DNA of 64,000 nucleotides from Poa pratensis (GCA_947311845.1 CAMZMU010000035.1:1507761-1571760), one strand, 5' to 3'; shown: positions 46,101 through 58,136, counted from the stretch's first letter. Made by a program: numbers and translations. Notes: generated by a model not told the origin, from the letters alone.

Positions 46101-49100
46101 ACTACATTTTGTAAAAAAAAAGACATTTTTTGTGCCCCGTGTAAAAAGGATAAAAACATATCTAGTAAAAAGTCATTTTCAGCACCAAATTTGTCTTTTT
46201 TATGCAGAACACAAAAAACATTATTTTTTCATGAAATTTTGTGTATCAACATAACATGTTACGAGGTACAATCAAAATTTATTTCATATTTTTTTGACAT
46301 TTTACAGTGTTTTTAAAATGCAATTACCATAATGAGACTAGATGCTCCTATAAGCCAAAGCATCTCACAACTGAAGAGGTCCTTGGGACATATACTGGAG
46401 ATGTCTCTCTTACGCGTTACTTTGATTGGAAGTAGGTTGCTACTTTGGAATGGTCTTTTAGGGTGATGCATTCTTAACACCTGAACATGACTTGATCAGT
46501 TGGAATTTGCATCACAGTGGCATGTTTTTGGACAAATAATTGCACCAAGGGCCAGTTCATGTAGATGCACCAATTAATAAGAGGAAAATTTGGAAAATGA
46601 AGGTTTCATAAAATATTAATATATTTATGTGGTATCCAAGACATGGGGCCATTTTATCAAAACACAAGCATGTATAGTGGAATTGGGCATGGGAGTAAAC
46701 AATATTGTTTTTTGTTATCAAGATTAAACAATCAATTTGCATGGTGTTTGTATATCAACTTGTGAATGTTGCAAATGTTCAGTAAACCGCTTTAGATATT
46801 CTATTTATATTAAATGAAAAATCCTTATTGGAGCGGCAACCCTATATGAGTCGAATGAGATAAATATTAGGATACTTAGATTTCTTGGCTGGGTATTGTT
46901 CGGGAGAAGTTGTGCTCTTATTTTACAAAATGCATCATGGTGCGTAAGAGCATCTCCAACTGGAGACCCCAAACTCGGCCCCCAAATTGTCCGTGGACAC
47001 GTGCGGACGTGTCCGCGAACAGTGATCGGACAAACGCCTAAATTGGCCTCCTCCAACCGTATCCCCCTTTTCACAACCCCTAAAACCATACAATCCATGC
47101 ACGTAGCCAGTTTTACATAGATCATCATTGTGTTCAAAGTTCATAGAGTTCGGACATACTACATACTAGCTAAATAAACATACTACGTGCTAGCAAAATA
47201 AACTTTTCCAACGGGGTGGCATAGCAGCTCGAAGACGATGGCAGAGCTTCATTTCGGCGCCTTGGCCTTCCCCTTGTCGTCTGCGCCGGGGGGGGGGGGG
47301 GTCTTGAAGATGGCGTAGGGGTCGCTGCTGGAGCCAGAGGTGCTATCACCGAGCTGCGATGAGGCAGACATGGCGCGCTTGCTCACTGGCGAGGTGGGCG
47401 GCCGCGCTGTTCGTCTCCGCCACCCGCCTGGACTCCGTGATGCCGGCGTCGAACATCTCCTTGTTCTTGCGGCGGCGTCTAGGTCTCCGCCAAGGTCATG
47501 GAAGCGACGACAGCCTCCAAAGGGACATCGTCCGCCTGCGTGCTCCTCACCACTGTCGAAAGCGCCGCTCGAGGGTCGCCTTTGCGGAGGAGGCGGAACG
47601 TGTCCACCTCCGTTTCCGGCACCCTCCGTGGAGGGAAACCGGGATCATGCGCTAGCCGCCGGTCAATCTGGCAGCATCCTCCATCCAAGAGGGGCCTGAA
47701 TCGCTGGGACGGCGGAGCGGCTAGTTGTCGCCGCCTTCTGCATGTGCGGCGGCACGAGGTGAACCGGCGTCAAGCGCATCGGCGGGGAGCTAGTGGACGG
47801 CGACGCGGAGCCAGACTGTCTTGTAGTTGTAGATCTATGCGGTAGCGCGTGGCTGCATTGCCCAGTTGCAGCCGGTTCCGCCTCCTTGAGCGACTGCTCC
47901 ATGTCGAGGCGGAGGGCGAGCTCGTCCTCGTCGATGGGGGAGCCGAACCGTGCTGGCACCACCGCGCAGGACTTCACCTCTGGCTCCAGGTCCTCCCAAT
48001 CGAAAGAGTCCAATGAAGACGACATGGGAGAGGGGCGGTGGGAAGGTAGCGGAGGGGACGGTGGGGAAAGGGACGATGGCGAGTGGAAGCTAAGAGACGG
48101 AGGCAGAGAGATAGAGAAGGATAGGGGATAAATTGGGCCGGTGGGGAGCGGAGACGGCAGCCTCAGGCGCAGTGTCGGCGAGTCGATGACGCGTGGACGA
48201 CGCCCCTCCACGTCCGGGTGCGCCTTTGCGGCCCCAAACCGTTTGCACATATGGGCTAGGTTGGGGGTTTGCTAGACAGCCAGACGGATAGGCTGAATTT
48301 TGGGGAGGCGGTTGGGTGGTCGTTTTCAGCTCAATCCTTGTTCGGGCTGTCCGCTGGACATATAGGACTGATTTGGGGGACACGGTGTTGGAGCTGCTCT
48401 AATCGTAGACATAGGTTGACGTACATAATCACTTAATGGCAGTTGTAGATTTGAGTGGTGGAATTTCAAAATTAACTCGCTAATCATCGAGAACGTATGT
48501 ACCATAACGTAGGCACGAGCTAACGCACACAACTACTTACACAAGTCCTATTGAATATAAGAGTCATGGAATTTGAGAATTAACTCTCTATACGTGGAGA
48601 GAAATAGCTACGTGGAATATTGTTTCAGAAGGGAAATGATGTCAATCAATTCTTCAATTTTAGGATTCTGGCGGTCCAATCTCTGGTGAACGCCAAGTGT
48701 GTGCGTGTGTGTGTATGTTATATACTCGGCGTTTCTGAATAATAAACAAAAGGAATAAAAATTCTGGAGAACGTATGTACCATACCAGCCTTTGGTGGCG
48801 ACGAAGGCGTATTGGCACGGGTTATCCGCCAAAGGATTGGGTTGCTCGCCCCAGAAGACGCTAATTTCGCTGAGGTTAGGCGTTAACGACGCCTGGCAGC
48901 AGCCGTGTCCACTGCAGGGCGCGCCGTCGTCCCCAGTTTCGTTAACACTGGTGCACGTCGTGATGCACCCGGTGAGGTAGGCGGTGCTGGTTTGGCCGCC
49001 GAGAGTCGCCAACGAGCCGCAGCCGATGGCCGTGAACACGTTCTCCGACGGCGAGACCAGGAAGGTGAGAGGCACACTGAGGTTCATCTCCTGGGTGAAC

Positions 49101-49405
49101 ACATTCCCTGTGACGTTGCAGATGTAGGTCAGGAAGGAGTAGACCTCCATCTGCGCCGTTTCCAGGGTGATGTTGGCGATCTTCACGTTCCCCGTAAACA
49201 GGCTTGGAGGGCTCATCGTCTCGTTGCACGTGAGCTCGAAGTCGGGCGCCAGAGAGCACCCGGGGCCGACGCCGAATGGGTAGGGGATGTGCACGTCCCC
49301 GCACTTGTCGGGGCAGTTGTTCAGCTCCGGTGGCTGCCCGGAAACCCGGCCGGTGCTGAGCAAGGCAACATGGAAGATAGCTAGGAGAAACAGTGCTTGA
49401 GGCAT
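43108..49405 (-). CDS. Wall-associated-kinase-like receptor kinase
   Basis: Four exons, 49405-48786, 45108-44837, 44518-44327 and 44138-43108, have GT-AG borders and total 2115 nt with no stop: 704 residues. Order: signal peptide (1-23); GUB_WAK-type cysteine-rich domain (from C31, with IPYPFG); EGF-like region in exon 2 (about 255-297, GYFCNCSKGYSGNPY); calcium-type EGF in exon 3 (NINECE...GTCKDVQGDYECKC); transmembrane helix (about 357-377); kinase with GQGAFGEV (423-430), K443, E464, HGD (541-543), N548 and DFG (561-563). All catalytic residues are present, and HGD rather than HRD makes it a non-RD kinase. WAK-type receptors sit in the plasma membrane and bind cell-wall pectin in studied relatives; the ligand here is unknown. 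Intron 1 (3.7 kb) holds a LINE fragment and a Harbinger element. Confidence 0.92.
45285..46620 (+). mobile_element. Highly degenerate LINE fragment in WAK intron 1
   Basis: GTGAATTATTTTGCTTTGG at 45288, and following pieces, match in order the LINE at 29590 onward (for example RIHDLESKN-like and FLNKWLFKLL-like readings near 45670-45740). Many indels and stops show great age. Confidence 0.65.
46948..48399. mobile_element. Non-autonomous PIF/Harbinger-type element in WAK intron 1
   Basis: The ends are GAGCATCTCCAACTGGAG and, inverted, GAGCAGCTCCAACACCG. TAA is duplicated on both sides (46945-46947 and 48400-48402). The 1452-bp body includes a GC-rich minus-strand open frame (47663-48250) starting MSSSLDSFDWEDLEPE after an upstream Met, typical of such elements but with no DDE transposase. 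A long G run (47290-47301) is present. Sitting in intron 1, it would be spliced out. Confidence 0.82.
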
Positions 49406-49443
49406 GGCTGATATTGCTTTGGACTTGTAGAGCGCCCCTCCAA

Positions 49444-49449
49444 TATATA
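49444..49449 (-). promoter_or_regulatory. TATA box of the WAK-like gene
   Basis: TATATA on the minus strand about 40 bp before the ATG at 49405, implying a very short 5' leader. No stronger candidate lies nearby. Confidence 0.5.
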
Positions 49450-49992
49450 GAGATCGAGGAGCAGACAAGTGAGGACTTTCTAAAAACAACACTACTCGCT
49501 CCGAGTGTTTTAAACCTATATATACTATCGTAAGTAAATAGTAGTTCGTTTAGGATAGGTAGGTGCTAATTAATATCCAGATTTATTAGGTCCCTAATTT
49601 TTTGAGAAATTAATGTCACCCGAAGTTATCTTATATCTGATATTTATAGAAAAACGATAACTGGTACACTGCAACACTCAGTAAAAAGTAAAATACACTG
49701 AAAATAATACTAATCATGTTCTTTCTCCGATTATTCAACGACTGCCAGAAATTTAGACATGCAACAAGCTCTTGCCAACCAAGGATTTAATGACCGCAAT
49801 AGCCACTCTCCACGAACAACAAGATCAACTAACCGCTGAAAGAATATCGGTCATCTACATCGTACTCAAATGTTTCTAAAAATTATACTATCTCTAATTT
49901 ATAATAACTGTCGCGGTTTTGAATTACAGTTCGAAACTCCGACACTTATTTTGGACCGGAGGGAGTAGTAGCTACCTAGGAATTTATTTTGT

Positions 49993-50110
49993 AAGTATGT
50001 GTATATGTGGTGATAGTGTGTTGGTGAGTGCTTCTACATCATACTCAATGTTTCTAAAAATCGAAGGAATAATCGAAGTATGTGTATATGTGGTGATAGT
50101 GTGTTGGTGA
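49993..50110. repeat. Direct repeat, 83-bp period
   Basis: AAGTATGTGTATATGTGG and the next 16 bp occur at 49993-50027 and again at 50076-50110. Confidence 0.8.
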
Positions 50111-51109
50111 CTGGCTACTTCGGTTCTCAAATCCTTTGTTGGCAAGAGCGTTTGCAAGTTTCCCAATTTTTTACTGATTACTCGGTGTATGTTTAAATGC
50201 CTGGTAGTCGTCGAAAAATCGAGCGAATAATCAAATAGTCGTCGCAACGGAGATATGCCTCAAGTATGATGACATGAAGCTCCGGTCATTGGATTCCTGT
50301 AGCAAAATCCCTTTTAATCAATAGTTAGACCGTTCAGTAAATTACGAACGGCACACGTGATTTTATTCTTTGTCACTGAGCTGATCACACTCAATCGACT
50401 CCATCTAATGCATACCTCCTCGACTATTGTTATATCCTCTGAATTTTCTAGACGAGCAAACAATATACATCTATAAATATCACACAAGCTCATAAAAAAT
50501 GATCCATCATCAAAGTTACATAAAGTAGAGAATCATGTGGAGTAGCTCATACAATCTATAAACATCGAGACATAAGAGAATTATGATCAAACTACTAGCA
50601 AAACCCAATGGTCTTGGGAGTGGATTCGTCCTTGTTCGTCGTGGAGATCAGCAAGGAGTCGATAGGGGAGGTGGATATACCGCTTGTACTCTGTAGGAGG
50701 TTTACAGCTAGTAGCCCACAGTATGGTACAATTTCCTCTATACCATCCACGAATAATTGCCATCTTTGTCAGCGACAACGACCTTCCCTTTCTTGTCCTC
50801 ATCTCTCTACGATATCGGGGGTCACGACCTGTGGGATCGCACGATGGCACCTCCAAATACCTCTCATATACCCAATGAGCATACCCGACTTATACGTGTT
50901 GGCTACATATCCAAAATGTACAGTATTGCCCGGGCACTAGGGAGAATTTGTTAATTTACACACATATATATGTATCTCTCATGTCGATTTTTTAGATTTT
51001 TCTCACGTGTGTGTTCCACCTTTACTGAGTGGAAGTTTCCAATACTTTGCCATGCGACGTCTCCCTCGAGTAGCAACTAGGCATTATATTGCTCGGCTTG
51101 TCCGAGCGC

Positions 51110-51471
51110 GAGCTAGTGGCTGCACTCTCGTGACTCATCGTCTCGATTTGTAATTCATATCACTATATTGCTAGTAGCTAGGAGTAGTTGGAGTTTGTTC
51201 CATGCAAGAACGTCAACCGTTGTAGTACAACCCGTGATTGCATGTTCTTTGTTTCTTTCTGCTTATAGCAAGTTTGGAGTTGCTGACAGAGCTAGTGGCT
51301 GCACTGTCGTGACTCTCGTGACTCATCATCTCGATCTCCTTATCTTCACTCACACTATTACGCATGCATTTGTAATTCATATGGCTATATTGCTAGTAGC
51401 TAGGAGTAGTTGAGTTTGTTCCATGCAAGAACGTACAACCCGTGATTGCATGTTCTTTGTTTCTTTCTGCG
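51110..51471. repeat. Imperfect tandem duplication
   Basis: GAGCTAGTGGCTGCACT, TTGTAATTCATAT, GCTAGTAGCTAGGAGTAGTT and TGATTGCATGTTCTTTG recur in the same order at 51110-51267 and 51289-51471, with an extra stretch in the second copy. Confidence 0.8.
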
Positions 51472-51665
51472 GGTCAAACGAAACCCAAGAAAAAAGAGAT
51501 TGTTCGAGGACATCGCTTGTAAAACCAGGCTTGCTTGGTTAGTTTCCACGGGCACGTGTGTATCCATGATAATAATATTGACTCGTTCAAACAATCCATA
51601 AATAATAGTACACAAAAAAAGCTAACTATGCACAAAACCATAGATAGTTTACTGAGGTATACCAA

Positions 51666-51842
51666 GTGACGGTTGCGTTCATCTTCAACGCTGGCGAGTT
51701 ACTGTATCCACTTCATGATTGTAATTTGCCTAGTGCTAGTCACTAGTGTTTTTCGTCACTTTGGATTGCGGCTGTGTGCATTATTGTTATGCAGAGGCCG
51801 GGTGTATTGCTTAATTTAAGTAATAAAGCCCTTTATCTAAAG
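51666..51842 (+). mobile_element. LINE 3' end fragment (unit 2)
   Basis: Copy of the last 177 bp of the LINE at 29566-31236, including AATAAAGCCC...CTTTATCTAAAG, followed by the same right-hand target duplication (AAATGATATTCTCATC). Confidence 0.9.
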
Positions 51843-51858
51843 AAATGATATTCTCATC

Positions 51859-53921
51859 TCCTTAAAACGTGGCCTCTTTTTGTTAATGGGAGATTCTTGC
51901 TCGAACTTGAAAAACCCATGTTACTTCCATGTAGAATCAACGTCATTCTGTGGTTGAGCACGCAAACCATGGCCTCTCAAACTTGTGTTTATCTCTATCA
52001 TCAGCATGTTCGTTTTGACCAGTGTGTCGTCCATAGCCTACGAAAAAGTAATCGAAGCAAAAGGATGAAAGATAAATTGGTGAAGAAAGTAAGAAGGGAT
52101 GGATAGATAAATTGGTGCAGAAAGTAAGAACTAATAAGGCAGCTCACCAGTCCCTTGGTGATCATGTCGTCGCCACCATGCCCAGCACACCTGTCAGGTG
52201 CATCATGTTGTACATACAAACATAAGAAGCCTAAAGCTGTTAATATGGTGGGCATTTGAAGGTATGTGTTATATATATTTACGTCAGTGAAATACATGGC
52301 CTCACCCTGCTCACTGGTACAATAATATTTGCACCAAATGCTAGAGTTCGTAGTACAGTGGAACTTGACGTCTTTCATTCAGCATAGGATTCAATTGAAT
52401 GGACCATGGAACACCCAATCCTGGCACGGAACATGAAGGAGAAGTCATTTCATTCAGACAAATCCAATTAGCTTACACTGCAATCCTAATACATGGATAT
52501 CATCGCAAAAAAAGTTAGTGGAAATCGACGAGCTGCAAGTGACCATAGGGGCTTTGGTCATGGTTGAACGGGGCAGCAGCTCGGGTGGGCGTCAACGGAA
52601 GCTCTTGGTGGTGTCGACAGCGGGAAAGCTCCGGGGAGCAGCCATGTGCAGAGGCGTCCAAGTCGGGGGCTGCGGCCTGCAGGAGGTCTATAGAGCGTGG
52701 GGAGGCAACTAAGACCAGAGCCGCAACTCGGGGGTGGGGATTCCTTCTACCGGAGGAGGTAGGCGGCGCCATGGGAGATCAACCGGGTGTTGGCGGGGAA
52801 GAACAAACCCGGAGGCCGGAGGCCGGAGTAGAGGGGTGGCGGCGGCAAGGATGCTGTGCGTGAGGAACCCTAGAATGAGCAGAGGACAATGATGTCCAGT
52901 CTGCGAGGAAAAAAACGTTCGTGGCATGGCAAGGGACTGCTTGTTGATTTTCGAAAAAGGAAGGGGATTAAATGCAAATTCCACGACGTGCCACGGTCGT
53001 TTGCTGGTATTATATAGTAGAGATTATTAGCAGCAAATATGCAATTGGTTTATTGCTGGTGCCTACTTCTCAACGATATATGCAGATCCCTCAAACCTCT
53101 GTTTTGCACTACTGCTGTACTCGTATTGCATGCCAACCTCACCGTGTATACTTAACCTGAAACCTCATCCATGGTTGCGCAGGAATTTCACACCCCCAAA
53201 ACAGAGATTGTTTCATTGCAATGTGTAGATTTTATCATAGAATAACATGAGGTTACTCACTTCTCCCTTGCAAGAAGCCCACGAAAGCCAGAGTAATAGC
53301 TTCAGGTTCAGCTCTCCCACTCAGGGGCAGCTGTTTTCCAGGTGCAGGTCTTTTAGAAAGTTACCGATGTGTAGAAATTGGCCACGGTCGTATGTTGTGT
53401 TTTACATTTGGTTTAGATTCTATAGGAACTAGGTAATTAAGGACTCGCCAAACACAAAAAGAAAACTCTGTCTTACTCTGTTTTGTTTGCTCTGTTTTTG
53501 CACTACTGTTGTGAATGTAGGGCTGCGCGCTGCGTTGTATTTTCGACGAAATAGGCCGTAACCCCGCTATATAAATATAGCAACCCGCTGCGCTGTATTT
53601 TCAGTATGAGACTGTGAGTGGTTCCTCAGTAAGGGTGGAAATAGTCAGAGATTGGTTCTGTTTCAATCTGTGTAATCGAACACCAACGTCCCCAGCCCGT
53701 CACACCCAAATGTTAATCATTTCGCATTTCACACCCAAGACATCAGCCGAACAAATATTGGTTATCGTTGAGCCATTTACCGGCTACCTGTTCAAAGTTA
53801 ACTCCCACGTCACACTTACAGAAATCAGATAGTTCATCCCACCGGTGTCTGGGAACAGCACATTCAAAAATCATGTGGAAAATGTTTGCTTTTTTAGAAT
53901 AGAAAGAACAAGCACTCCAGA
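51859..53921. other. Unassigned duplicated DNA (unit 2)
   Basis: Copy of 31253-33311, differing by a 4-bp ATAT gain near 52272 and a few substitutions. No gene is recognised. Confidence 0.45.
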
Positions 53922-54110
53922 TTAGTTAAAAGACTGTCTATTGTCTAAATTATCTCTAGTAATAACCTTTTTATGACTTGACAACCACAAGAAGACATGA
54001 ATTATTGGGGGTATATATATTTTCCACAGAGCCGGGATAGCACAAGAACTCAGCGTACTTGGGGTGATCCTACGGACGAAAAAGAGTTTGAGAGTTTGCA
54101 GTGTTCGCAC
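53922..54110 (-). pseudogene. LINE RVT zinc-finger fragment (unit 2)
   Basis: Copy of 33312-33500 with the same reading (IPPIIHVFLWL). Confidence 0.65.
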
Positions 54111-54156
54111 AATATGACATAGTTAGAGAGTTAGCAGAGTTTTGAAACATGGGACC

Positions 54157-54756
54157 TCAGAGGTGCTCAAGCTCCAAGATGATGCTATGAGTATCCTCAT
54201 CCCAATGTGCGCCACTCAAGTCCTTGAGTTTGGATACCTTGATCCACCTTGACCTCCACTTCCTGAGCTGGTTGTAGATCTGAGTAGAAGTGACCTCCTG
54301 CCCACAGAAGTCGAAGACAAGCTTTGCAACTGTGTTCATATGCACCTCCTTAAACCCCTAGTCAGTCCACACCCCGCTGGCGATGAGCTCGCACATCTTG
54401 TTAAGCACGAAGCTGGACAGAAATGGAGGCCACTTCATGGTCGTCCCCATCTTGCTCTTCTTCTCCTTGCCACCAGCACGCCTATCCAGCCCCAGACAAG
54501 GCGTGCCCAGCTCCAGGCGTGACCCCATCCTAGGCACCTCGAACAGCTCCATCGGCTCCTGCGTCTCCTCCGGCTGGGAGTCTGGGACAAGTGAGAGAGC
54601 GAGCAGGCTCTCTCCCTCGAGCAGAGTGTCGCGGCGGTCATGTCCTACAATGGCGACGAGCAACAAAGTAGTATTACTAGTCGTCCTAAGACGGTGCGAT
54701 GACGAATCGAGCAAGACAGGAACAGAAGCATAGCATCCTAAGGTCCAAGCTACCAA
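54157..54756 (-). pseudogene. Myb/SANT-like remnant (unit 2)
   Basis: Copy of 33547-34146 with the same in-frame TAG after SGVWTD and the same truncation. In the leader region upstream (near 55024) unit 2 has lost 38 bp compared with unit 1. Confidence 0.65.
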
Positions 54757-55364
54757 GATCTACATCAGTGCCTACCAAATCGACATGCTAACATCCAATC
54801 AAGTTCCTAAACATGTTCAAACTACATCATGGCATAATTGCACAGATCTACAGTACCTAGGGTTTGATTGCGCTTATCGGCATCGTCTCGTGGAAGACCG
54901 CTCTCTGCACGAACAGGCCGAGGAAGAAGTGCTCCGTTGATGGCCATCGAGCTCCGGTCACCGGAGTAAAAGGAGGCGCCGCTTACCTAGTCGTCGTCGG
55001 TGAATCTCGGCCCGGACTCTAAGCGGTGAGAGTAGAGGCCTCAAATAGGGGAGGCAAAAGTGGGCGGTGACCGAAATTTCTCTCGCCACCATTTTCGCGA
55101 GAGCCCGCGGCCGCGCGCCTTCTCCCTTGCCTGCACGAGCTCTTCTCCCTTGCCTGCACGAGCTCGGCTCCTGCGTTCCCCATTTTGCCTTGCGGGAGGG
55201 TGGCTCAGCGGAAACGGTGAAATCGACCATTCCTCTTGGGCCTGGCCCAGGATATTTTAAGGTTCGTGCACATGCAGGCTAGCCAAATGGGGCAGGTGAC
55301 CAAACGGGTCAAATCTTGCTTGCAACAGTGCGTTTCTAAGTCCCGTGCGCAACCAAACACGCCC
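54757..55364 (-). mobile_element. Probable 5' end of a PIF/Harbinger-like element (unit 2)
   Basis: Copy of 34147-34792, with the same GGGCGTGTTTGGTTGC terminus next to TTA, and a 38-bp internal deletion near 55024. Confidence 0.4.
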
Positions 55365-55680
55365 TTATGTGCTCTGATTGGAGATGCTCTTAATGGCTTC
55401 AACCATAGGGCGGACCGAAACAAAATATTGCACCGCAGGTTGTAAACTAGGTGAATGACAGAACATTGCTCTTTACATGTATGCTAGGCTAGCGTGGCTA
55501 GCCAATCTGCATCTGTTCGATATGATGATATCGTGTAGTGTAATATCGTCTATCTGAACAACTCAACCTGGTTTCGGTCTACAGGTCATACGAACGCCTA
55601 CATGACTGTATAGATTGGCACGCAGAGACAGAAATTATTTGCCTTGACACTGACCGAGGTCGTGACTGCTGGCCACTACT

Positions 55681-56261
55681 CATAGTTTAAAATAGCCGGA
55701 TATTAGCCCCGGTAATTTCATAAGGTATGAAAGGATATAGCCAAGATATAGCGCGGCTATGAGTTTATAGCCGTTTCGCTAAATAATTATAAAAAAATTA
55801 AAATATGGGCAACATATATTCGCATATATCAATTTACTGATAGGAGCAACTCGGGACATTGTTCTGACCAAATATTAACATAGTCACATAAAAGATACGA
55901 ATACGACGTAGTTCTCTCCACATATTACAACATTCAGTAGCAGCAACTCGGGACATTGTTCTGACCAAATATTATATAACCAGTAAAATCAATTAGCATG
56001 TAGCAAAAGTAAGGTCAAATAAACTTGTCTTCGCATATATATTATATGCCAACAACAACATAAGAGTTGAGTTTGGCTCCAAAATATGACCGAGTAGACA
56101 AATTCGGTCCAAAATTTTGGATTTCTAAGCCAGAAATTTAGCGGCCAATGTGCTAAATTGGGGCTAAATCAATTTAGCCAGGCTATTAGCGTTTGTCTTT
56201 GAAGACCATAGCCGTATCCCCAAGCCTGTCAAAAGGTGATAGCTGGCTATTTAAAACTTTG
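55681..56261. mobile_element. Intact-ended non-autonomous hAT-type element (unit 2)
   Basis: 581 bp, with imperfect inverted ends CATAGTTTAAAATAGCCGG and CAAAGTTTTAAATAGCCAG. A perfect 8-bp target duplication CCACTACT lies at 55673-55680 and 56262-56269. The interior has no coding remnant and is rich in TAGCC and GGCTA words. Confidence 0.85.
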
Positions 56262-56269
56262 CCACTACT

Positions 56270-56594
56270 ATTGTAAATTCTTCACAAGAGGAATCGTAAT
56301 TCTTGCGGGCATTTACTGCTGGTGACATGGACCAAAACACAGGCAACCGAGTAGCATTCCCAGTTGGAAACTCTGAAATCCTACACGAGGCTGACTGCTA
56401 CCTGTAGACGGCACAAAACCTCGTGGCATACACAGCAGCAGAGTAGCTTTCCACAGTTTAAACTCTGAATTCCTCCAGAACCGCTACCTGCAGCTCTTCT
56501 GTCAGGCCGTGTAACTAGACGGCACAAAACAGCGCAGCAGACAACAGATATTACCGTTAATATGGTGAACGACCTGACAGTACAAAATATTTAC
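56270..56594. other. Ancestral segment deleted from unit 1
   Basis: Non-coding DNA between the hAT element and the retroposon. Bases 56077-56565 have no counterpart in unit 1. No gene is recognised. Confidence 0.7.
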
Positions 56595-57916
56595 TTTTTT
56601 TTTACTGTAACTAAGGCAGGCTCTTAGAGCGGGCCTGAACCATTTTCATTATAGGGTAGAACCAGATACACAAAACGCCTACACACATGTAGGACACATA
56701 CAAAGAAAGAACAGTGGCGACGGAGGAAGAAGACCCGGAACAGACAATGATCTAGACACCAATGCCAAACTTTATAGAGGGAGAACACCACAGAAGCAGA
56801 CGAGGACGGAAGGAGTGTTGTTAGCTCGGTCGAAAGTTGTCCGCAGTCGAGACAACAAAGAGAAAAATCATCAGCTTGCCCAGCGAGCACTCCACACCTT
56901 GAAGAACTAGGAGAGTCACAAATGTTGTCCAAGCATCACACTGCCGAGGCAAGGCCGCGACACCGAGCGCTGCCGACCGCACCGAAGGGAAAATGTTCCA
57001 CCGCGACAACAACTGCACCTCCTCTTCGCCTCGAGCAAGACGCTCATCGCTAGAGGAGCAAACGTGGGCACTCTGCAAGACAATAAGAACCTCAAAGCCA
57101 TCGAAGGACCTCGACCTCGCCGCCAGCACACACAACCCAGGAAGAGGTCGAGGTGGAGCGGAGGAAGAAAGCTTGGCACATGTAAACAGAGCATTGCGTG
57201 AGCACCGGAGCTCGCCAATGGCACCGACACACCACAGACTGGGGTCACAATGACGCTTCCAAGGAAGATGATATCCACGGGCGTCGCCATCACCGACACT
57301 AACCGGAGTTAGAGCAGGGTTTTCACCCTGACCCAAACCATCCCAGCCACCCGCCAAACCTCAATCAACAAGAGGGAAGCTCCAATGCGACGCCTCCAGG
57401 AAGGAGAATGACGCCCAAAGGCGATGTCATCGCTGGGTTTCACCTGGAGCCCCACGCTCCACCTAGTGACCCAGAGCCATGGCGGCCGAGACCGAGCAGA
57501 CTAGGGCAGAAGGTGGAGCAGAGGCGGCGCTGGATCTGGTGAAGGTGCCACGAGCAGGAGGATCTGAGCGGGGACGGTAGATGGAGGGACGCAGCAACAC
57601 GCGACGGTACCCACGCCCGCCGGTCGCCTACGGGCCAAGGCTGAGGACGACACCAGCGGCTGTGAGGCGAGGGCGGGTGGTGGCGGCCGGCTTCATAGGC
57701 AGCCTCCCTCCAGACCACCGAGCAGAAGCCACGAGAGACCGAGTCCCCGCCGCCCCCTTCACCGGAGCCGCACAGCTTTTGCCCGTCGACGGCCTCTGTT
57801 CGACGAGGGGGGGAGGAGGTGGCGGCGGCACGAGGGCTAGGGTTTGCCCCCCCCCCCCCCCCGCCCCAATCGCCCGGAGGAGGCGACGCAAGGAGCAGGG
57901 TGGGGTCGAGTTTCAT
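56595..57916 (-). mobile_element. GC-rich poly(A) retroposon (unit 2 copy of member 2)
   Basis: Copy of 35534-36863 with the same TATTTAC flanks (56588-56594 and 57917-57923). It differs mainly in the length of C runs (for example 57847-57862). Confidence 0.78.
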
Positions 57917-58013
57917 TATTTACTTTTTTCAGTGGAAGGTAAGACTAGTCGGTATTTCTGAGATCATGATGTCCCCCCCCTTTTTAGTACAAGCACCAGA
58001 AAATACTAATGTA

Positions 58014-58136
58014 CTCCCTCCGTTCCAAATTACTTGTCTTCCATTTGTCCACATGTGGATGTATCTATACTTGTAACATGTCTAGATACATCCACATGTG
58101 GACAAATGAAAGACAAGTAATTTGAAACGGAGGGAG
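58014..58136. mobile_element. Stowaway MITE (unit 2)
   Basis: Copy of 36970-37092 with slightly better preserved ends (CGGAGGGAG), TA on both sides. Confidence 0.93.

Larger units (their letters stand above)
31060..51665. repeat. Tandem segmental duplication, unit 1
   Basis: From GTGACGGTTGCG at 31060 the sequence is nearly identical to that starting at 51666. The offset is 20606 at the start and moves in explicable steps (20610, 20572, 21061, 21044, 21050, 21027, 21030, 20960), each matching a visible indel. Direct comparison is possible as far as 43040, where the window ends for unit 2. Unit 1 contains the LINE 3' end, Myb/SANT remnant, hAT remnant, retroposon, LRR copy B, CACTA remnant and the WAK-like gene. 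Confidence 0.93.
49500..51665. other. Upstream region of the WAK-like gene, no gene recognised
   Basis: AT-rich DNA with two sets of local direct repeats, listed separately. It ends at the junction where unit 2 of the segmental duplication begins. Short open frames at 50587-50940 show no known domain. Confidence 0.5.

Noticed and set aside
47340..48250. Host gene inside WAK intron 1
   Set aside because: The open frames lie wholly between the TAA-flanked inverted ends of a Harbinger-type element and have no recognised domain.
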